Below, piece after piece: positions 59,521 to 64,000 of a stretch of 64,000 bases of DNA. The DNA comes from Paenibacillus thalictri. GTDB lineage: Bacteria; Bacillota; Bacilli; Paenibacillales; NBRC-103111. Location of the stretch: contig NZ_SIRE01000025.1 of NCBI RefSeq assembly GCF_004307995.1, positions 1 through 64,000 of the forward strand, given 5' to 3'. A program made the translations under genes and the position numbers. A model generated the notes under the pieces. It saw only the letters and a program-made list of their open reading frames with translations, was not told where the DNA came from and searched no databases. Each line of letters begins with the position of its first letter. The first letter of the stretch is position 1.

Positions 59521-61563
59521 TTATGGGGCCGGTTTTTCCGAAGTGCCGCCCTTCGGAACGCCGTCAAGCCCGTATACCCGGTCGTAAGCATCGAACATTT
59601 TGCGCGCGATCGGCGCGGCGCCCCATGATCCGAAGCCGCCTTCGGGAATAACGACGGATACGGCAAGCGTTGGGTTCTCCGCCGGAGCAAATGCGATAAA
59701 CACCGCATTATCGACATTTTTCCCGCCGACCGACTGCGTAGAGGTTCCCGTCTTGCGGGCCAGCGTGTAAGGAAAACCATCAAATCCTTGGACAAATACT
59801 TCCTTCATCCCTTTGGTAACCGCATCCCAATATTCCTTAGGGAACGTCGTTTCATCAAGCACTTCCGGCTCGATGGATCTGATCGGGGTTCCGTCGTACG
59901 TCTTGATCTGATCGACAAACAACGGCTTCATCCGTTTGCCTTTATTGGCAAGCGTAGCTGCGTATTGGGCAAGCTGCAGCGTCGTATATTTTTCGTTTTG
60001 TCCCCATGAAGCGTAGATCATCCGGGACTGCAGCGTTTCTTTCGTATTGGTCTTAAATTCGCTGATTCCGGCGAATTCCTTCGGCAGTCCGCTTCCGGTC
60101 AGCACGCCAAGCCCGAACTTGTTCAAGTATCCCTCCCAAATATCGACCGCCTTGGCGCCGCTTCGTAAATAAAGCGGGTTGCCCACCATCGCCGACATAA
60201 ACGTGTTGGATGAGTATTGAACGGCCAATTGAGCGTTGATTGAACCGTAAGCATGGACATCGGAATTGGTCAATCTGGCGTTGTTATCTTTACCGAAGGT
60301 GAATACCCCTGTATCGTTATAACGCGTGTTGATATTAAACAAGCCCTCATTCAGCCCGACAAGCACCGTGAGCGGTTTGATAGTAGATCCGACGTATACG
60401 ATGGAGGTCGGATGTTTGCTTAGTTCACTCGCCGGATATTCCGGATACGCCGTCGTGATCGTGCCGTTGTTGATAAACGGTTGAATCCGGTTGTACTCCG
60501 CCGCCGGAATACCGCCGTTCCATGAGTTGGGATCGTAGTCCGGCATGCTGGCCATCGCCACGACTTTGCCTGTTTTCACTTCCATCGCCACAGCATATCC
60601 GGCTTTTGCGTTAGGCGCATAGCCGAACTGGGAAGCCCGGGCTTGCGGTGACTTCAGCCATGCAAGCTGGTCCATAATCGCTTTTTCGGTCTCCAGCTGC
60701 ACGTCTTTGTCGATCGTCAGCATCAGGTTATTGCCTTTTTCCGGTTTTGTGATTTCCACTTTGCCGATGATTTTTTGCGAGGCGTTGATCGGGTACCGCT
60801 TGATCCCGTTTTTGCCGCGCAGCTCGCTTTGATACATCAATTCAATCCCGTCAAAGCCGACATATTCGGTGTCCAAATATTCCTGGGTATTGTTTTTATC
60901 CTTGTAGAAAGCAAGCCCGCTCTTCGATTCCCTTGCCGTGGAGTAAGGCCTCATATAACCGACCAATTGAGCGGCGATCGTGCTGTCGTCGTAGTTGCGG
61001 ATGCTTTCCTCCATAATTTCAAGCCATTTCAGCTCGTCGCGGTGCTCCAGCAAGTAGGCGATTTCATCGCGGGTCAGCCCCGATTTGATGCGCCGCGGCA
61101 CATAATAATAACTTGGCGTGCCACTTGGATTTTTATCCAGATCGTAACCGACGTCCATATCTTTAATAATATCCTGAGGGGTCAGCGGCTTCTGCGTGTT
61201 ACTGCCGTATTTGCTGAAGATGTCCGCAAGTTTGTTGGCCAGCGCGACGACTTCGTCTTTCTTCTGGTCCGACTCAATGCGGAAATAAAGAGACTGCGTG
61301 GATCTTGTATTGGCGATCGGGTACCCTTTGCGGTCGAAAATATTGCCGCGGATCGGCGCGATCGGTGTGTCCATTTTGCCTGTTTCGCCTTCCTTGGCGC
61401 GCAGCTCCTTGCTTTCAACAAACTGCAGTATCGCCAAACGGACGATTAACACGGAAAACAAAGCGAATATGCAAAAAAAGAATAAATTAATGCGGAGTGT
61501 AAAATGTCTGCGTTTGTTCACTTCCTGCTTTTGCGGATCTTCCATATTCATCGATTTTTTCAT
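59521..61563 (-). CDS. Class B penicillin-binding protein (PBP2 type)
   Basis: A membrane-anchored 680-residue transpeptidase cross-linking wall peptides. One N-terminal transmembrane helix (about 25-46) and the pedestal domain with RGNIFDRKGYPIA lead to the transpeptidase: nucleophile Ser in GSTIKPLT (SxxK), SxN as YSSNTFM and KTG as ARKTGTS. This is the elongation-type PBP2/PbpA/PbpH group. RBS GGAGC. It lies 54 bases after a HAD phosphatase on the same strand. Confidence 0.93.
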   Translation of the reverse strand: MKKSMNMEDPQKQEVNKRRHFTLRINLFFFCIFALFSVLIVRLAILQFVESKELRAKEGETGKMDTPIAPIRGNIFDRKGYPIANTRSTQSLYFRIESDQKKDEVVALANKLADIFSKYGSNTQKPLTPQDIIKDMDVGYDLDKNPSGTPSYYYVPRRIKSGLTRDEIAYLLEHRDELKWLEIMEESIRNYDDSTIAAQLVGYMRPYSTARESKSGLAFYKDKNNTQEYLDTEYVGFDGIELMYQSELRGKNGIKRYPINASQKIIGKVEITKPEKGNNLMLTIDKDVQLETEKAIMDQLAWLKSPQARASQFGYAPNAKAGYAVAMEVKTGKVVAMASMPDYDPNSWNGGIPAAEYNRIQPFINNGTITTAYPEYPASELSKHPTSIVYVGSTIKPLTVLVGLNEGLFNINTRYNDTGVFTFGKDNNARLTNSDVHAYGSINAQLAVQYSSNTFMSAMVGNPLYLRSGAKAVDIWEGYLNKFGLGVLTGSGLPKEFAGISEFKTNTKETLQSRMIYASWGQNEKYTTLQLAQYAATLANKGKRMKPLFVDQIKTYDGTPIRSIEPEVLDETTFPKEYWDAVTKGMKEVFVQGFDGFPYTLARKTGTSTQSVGGKNVDNAVFIAFAPAENPTLAVSVVIPEGGFGSWGAAPIARKMFDAYDRVYGLDGVPKGGTSEKPAP

Positions 61564-61617
61564 AACATAAGCTTGCTCCTTATACGAAATCTAAAATAAG
61601 TGCGCGGGGACACGCCC

Positions 61618-62319
61618 CTAAAGCAGCTCACGGAGCGAGCGGATGCCCTCCCCGGGAAAATCGTCGTACCTTCTGATTTGAACGGCATCCATGCCGATCT
61701 GGCCCGGCGCCCAAATGTCGTTGCGCTCATGATCGCCGACATACAACACTTCGGAAGCATCAAGTCCCGCCGTCTGAAGGGCAAGTGTAAATATCGCGGG
61801 GTCCGGCTTTTCCAAACCGACCTCCGTAGAAACGATGACCGGATTGAAATGGTGCAAAATCCCCTTGTACTCCAGTATCGTGCGCAGCGTTGGCGCAAAA
61901 TTGGAGATGATGCCAAGCTTCAGCCCTTTTTCCCGAAATAACGGCATGCATTCTTTCACATCGTCAAACAACTCGTAATGCTCGGGGGAAGTAAACATCT
62001 CGTACAACTCGTGGCAGCAGCGGTGAACTTCGTCTTCCGACCATTCGTCGCGGACTCCGAGTTTCTCCAGTATATAATGATACAGCATGACCCAAAAGGC
62101 CCGGTCCGTTTCCGGCGTGCATTCCTCGAACGCGCCAACTTCCTTGCCGTAGTACAGTTCGCGGAATGCTTCGGTAAACAAATCTCCGATGTGGGATTCG
62201 TCTCTGTGCAGCGACCGGTCGGCCAAATATTGATGAATGACGGCCCTTGCCGCCGGAATCGTCATCAACGTATCTCCCACGTCGAAAAAAATCGCTTTAT
62301 ATTGATGCAAAGGCTTCAT
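61618..62319 (-). CDS. HAD-superfamily hydrolase (subclass IA)
   Basis: A 233-residue HAD phosphatase: motif I FFDVGDTL (nucleophile Asp 13), motif II ISNF, motif III K in VGLEKPDP, motif IV GDHERND. The cap lies between motifs I and II, giving subfamily IA. The general acid is in VGDTL as usual. The gene precedes the PBP gene on the same strand, 54 bases apart. The substrate is unknown. Confidence 0.9.
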   Translation of the reverse strand: MKPLHQYKAIFFDVGDTLMTIPAARAVIHQYLADRSLHRDESHIGDLFTEAFRELYYGKEVGAFEECTPETDRAFWVMLYHYILEKLGVRDEWSEDEVHRCCHELYEMFTSPEHYELFDDVKECMPLFREKGLKLGIISNFAPTLRTILEYKGILHHFNPVIVSTEVGLEKPDPAIFTLALQTAGLDASEVLYVGDHERNDIWAPGQIGMDAVQIRRYDDFPGEGIRSLRELL

Positions 62320-62398
62320 AGCTTCTGCTCCGTTCTCTAAACGTAGTATATCTATTAGTTTAACATATGTAATAGAGGTTGTTCAAAAAGTCAACTAA

Positions 62399-62434
62399 GC
62401 AAAAAAAGAAGCACCGACAAACCAGGCGCTTCTT
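62399..62434 (-). terminator. terminator of the transglutaminase-like gene
   Basis: Minus-strand AAGAAGC pairs with GCTTCTT, then TTTTTTTGCTT. It begins within the stop codon of the gene. Confidence 0.75.
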
Positions 62435-63581
62435 ATGCTTCCTTAATATGGGTTTTGTCGAAATCTGGCGGGTTAAACCAGTTGCCGCCGCTGGCAACCC
62501 ATGTGGAGTCAAGCGGAATCCATTGTTTTTTCTCCGGCAAATAAACTTCGTTCCAGGCATGGGGGCCATAGCCGCCAAGACCGTCGTAACCAAGTCCGGT
62601 CACGACTTTCACTTCCAGCCCTACCGAACGGGCCATCATCGCGTACAGCCGCGAGAAGTCGATGCAGACGCCTTTCCGCGTGCTGAACGTGTCCTCCGGC
62701 GTTTGTTCTTTCCAGATGCGCTGATTTTCGTACAACTTCACTTTGTCCCAGTCATAGCTGATTCTTGTGCCGACAAACCGGTACAGCAGCTTCGCTTTTT
62801 CTTCGTCGGTTTTGGCGGAGACGGTCACTTCCTTGGCCGCTCCGGCAATATCCCCTGGTATTTGGGCATCAATCACTTCGTATTTGCGCTGCAGGATGCC
62901 GCTGAATTCCTGCTCGACCGCCCGGGTGAACACCGGCAGTTTGCTGGCGATCAAATCGCCCGTTACCGGCTCAATCACCTCTTTGGCGCCGCGCTGGTAG
63001 AGCTCGGAAGATTGGATGTAATTCGTGACCGGTGTCTGCGGAAATAAAGTCGCGTAAACAAACAACACCGCGACCAATATGAGCGCCCGTGCCGCCCCGC
63101 TGACCACGCCGATCGCGCCGCCGGTCAGACTGCTTAAGATGCCGATGCGGCGGACAGACGGCGCGATCGGTCCGGACCACAGTCCGAACAGCAGCGGCAG
63201 CGCCAGCCGGTACAGCAGCTGCTTCGCCACGGCATAGACGAGCAGAAACAGCAAGCCAAAGCGGAGCAGCGGAAAATCGCGCACTCCCGTAACCAGCGTA
63301 TAATACAGCTGCTCAAACATGCCGAGCTGCTCCCGGGGAATTTGCACCTGCAGCGACACCAGCCACGACTGCACTGCGGGCGACAGCAGACCGGCACATG
63401 TCCAGCCCGCATAAATGGCCGCTGCGGTCATAACCCCTTCCGCGATCATGCCGCCAAGCTGACGCGCCGAACCGGAGGCTCCCCTGGACATGCCTTGCAA
63501 TACGGAAACCGCCACCACAACGATCAAACAGATGGATATCACATTCATGGACGTTACCGATTGCAGCGCTTCATGGGGCAT
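62433..63581 (-). CDS. Membrane protein with CvpA-like and transglutaminase domains
   Basis: A 382-residue protein. The N-terminal half has about four transmembrane helices with a CvpA-like pattern (MNVISICLIVVVAVSVLQGMSRG; ARQLGGMIAE; LTGGAIGVVSGAARALI). The C-terminal half is a transglutaminase-like fold with the Cys/His/Asp triad: GVCIDFSRLYAMMA, HAWNEVYLP and IPLDSTW. The enzyme domain is outside the cell. Start 63581 follows GGAGG; a GTG 9 bases earlier is possible. It probably modifies or cross-links wall or spore proteins, but activity is unproven. Confidence 0.85.
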   Translation of the reverse strand: MPHEALQSVTSMNVISICLIVVVAVSVLQGMSRGASGSARQLGGMIAEGVMTAAAIYAGWTCAGLLSPAVQSWLVSLQVQIPREQLGMFEQLYYTLVTGVRDFPLLRFGLLFLLVYAVAKQLLYRLALPLLFGLWSGPIAPSVRRIGILSSLTGGAIGVVSGAARALILVAVLFVYATLFPQTPVTNYIQSSELYQRGAKEVIEPVTGDLIASKLPVFTRAVEQEFSGILQRKYEVIDAQIPGDIAGAAKEVTVSAKTDEEKAKLLYRFVGTRISYDWDKVKLYENQRIWKEQTPEDTFSTRKGVCIDFSRLYAMMARSVGLEVKVVTGLGYDGLGGYGPHAWNEVYLPEKKQWIPLDSTWVASGGNWFNPPDFDKTHIKEA

Positions 63582-63634
63582 GCCGGTCACCTCCTTTATT
63601 CTTTTTTTAAATCATTGAATTTCGAGTCATTATG

Positions 63635-63997
63635 TTATTGCTTGGTGTTTTTCTTTGCTTGATCAATAAGCGCGTTCACCATATCGTCGGCTTTCATCGT
63701 AAACGTCTGGTTCATGAAGGTCACTTTCACTTCGCTTGTCCCCGGCTTTCCTTCCAGCTTTAAGCTTTTGGTGGAAATGGTAAACGATCCGTCGGGATTG
63801 GCTTTATACTGAGCTTCCTTCGCCTCATTTGTGATCGCTTTGACGGCCTGGTCTTTTACCTCGCTGACCGCAGAGTTCACGGCCGTCGTACCCAACTCGA
63901 CCAGCTTATCCTTGTAGCTCGCCCCGTAGAACCATAGTCCGGCCAACACCGCCACGATGATGACCCATTTCACAATCGTTTTGACGATACGGACCAC
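63635..63997 (-). CDS. Membrane-anchored protein, possibly cut by window end
   Basis: A 120-residue product with one N-terminal transmembrane helix (about 10-27, VKWVIIVAVLAGLWFYGA), a charged helical stretch (30-65) and a C-terminal beta region. The GTG at 63997 is the first codon before the window end, and the frame is open to the edge. The true start may lie outside. It runs on the same strand 53 bases before the transglutaminase-like gene. No family recognised. Confidence 0.6.
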   Translation of the reverse strand: MVRIVKTIVKWVIIVAVLAGLWFYGASYKDKLVELGTTAVNSAVSEVKDQAVKAITNEAKEAQYKANPDGSFTISTKSLKLEGKPGTSEVKVTFMNQTFTMKADDMVNALIDQAKKNTKQ

Positions 63998-64000
63998 GAT

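Noticed and set aside
1..64000. CRISPR array, tRNA, rRNA, IS element or prophage
   Set aside because: No regularly spaced repeats, no cloverleaf or rRNA signatures and no transposase, integrase or phage genes were seen.

Overview
The window reads as chromosome of a spore-forming, aerobic, S-layer-bearing Firmicute, most likely a Paenibacillus-type Bacillales. Evidence for this is Sda and a Spo0E-like phosphatase, three SLH domains on a surface enzyme, Bacillus-type primosome genes (dnaB/dnaI), HemQ of the coproporphyrin haem route, type II NADH dehydrogenases next to YuzB/NifU-like genes, and menaquinone made by the futalosine route (MqnE plus a UbiD-type decarboxylase). I see no rRNA, tRNA, CRISPR array, transposase or prophage. 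Most genes lie on the minus strand in short operons closed by clear hairpin terminators.

Layout. 0.2-6.5 kb: rocA, the sdhCAB operon with a near-consensus promoter, and a divergent LysR regulator. 6.5-10.1 kb: a potassium/proton operon (ktrB, ktrA, CPA1 antiporter) behind a c-di-AMP (ydaO-type) riboswitch. 10.3-14.4 kb: CPBP membrane protease, uvrC, trxA. 14.5-18.3 kb: a 1256-residue S-layer-anchored PL7-type polysaccharide lyase. 18.7-22.0 kb: dnaI, dnaB and small membrane proteins. 22.1-25.9 kb: hemQ, a NADH dehydrogenase with a Rex operator, and ferredoxin-NADP reductase. 26 kb: sda, whose upstream region carries a LexA-type box and a DnaA-box cluster. 26.4-29.9 kb: a GntR/solute-binding fusion regulator and a secreted beta-helix enzyme. 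30-38.9 kb: iron-sulfur carriers, mqnE behind a long structured leader, a second NADH dehydrogenase, an SDR coupled to a HEPN protein, a UbiD-type decarboxylase and ctaA. 39-46.6 kb: a TagO-like transferase, an SPFH/Arc pair, a lipoprotein, an AraC regulator and a SpoVB-like flippase. 46.7-49.8 kb: glpD with an antitermination leader and its regulator glpP. 50-55.5 kb: asnB, a sugar isomerase, yceI and cysK. 55.5-59.3 kb: a compact nitric-oxide-to-c-di-GMP signalling operon (HD-GYP, H-NOX, hybrid kinase, receiver). 59.5-64 kb: a class B PBP, a HAD hydrolase, a membrane transglutaminase and a partial membrane protein.

How the parts fit. Much of the window serves a menaquinone respiratory chain: three quinone-reducing dehydrogenase types (SDH, two NDH-2, GlpD), two menaquinone-pathway enzymes, haem A synthase and HemQ. 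Regulation is unusually readable. It includes c-di-AMP over K+ transport, Rex over NDH-2, GlpP antitermination over glpD, LexA plus DnaA over the sporulation brake Sda, and catabolite-type sites before both carbohydrate enzymes. The H-NOX operon is the most system-like discovery. The structured mqnE leader is the best candidate for an undescribed element.
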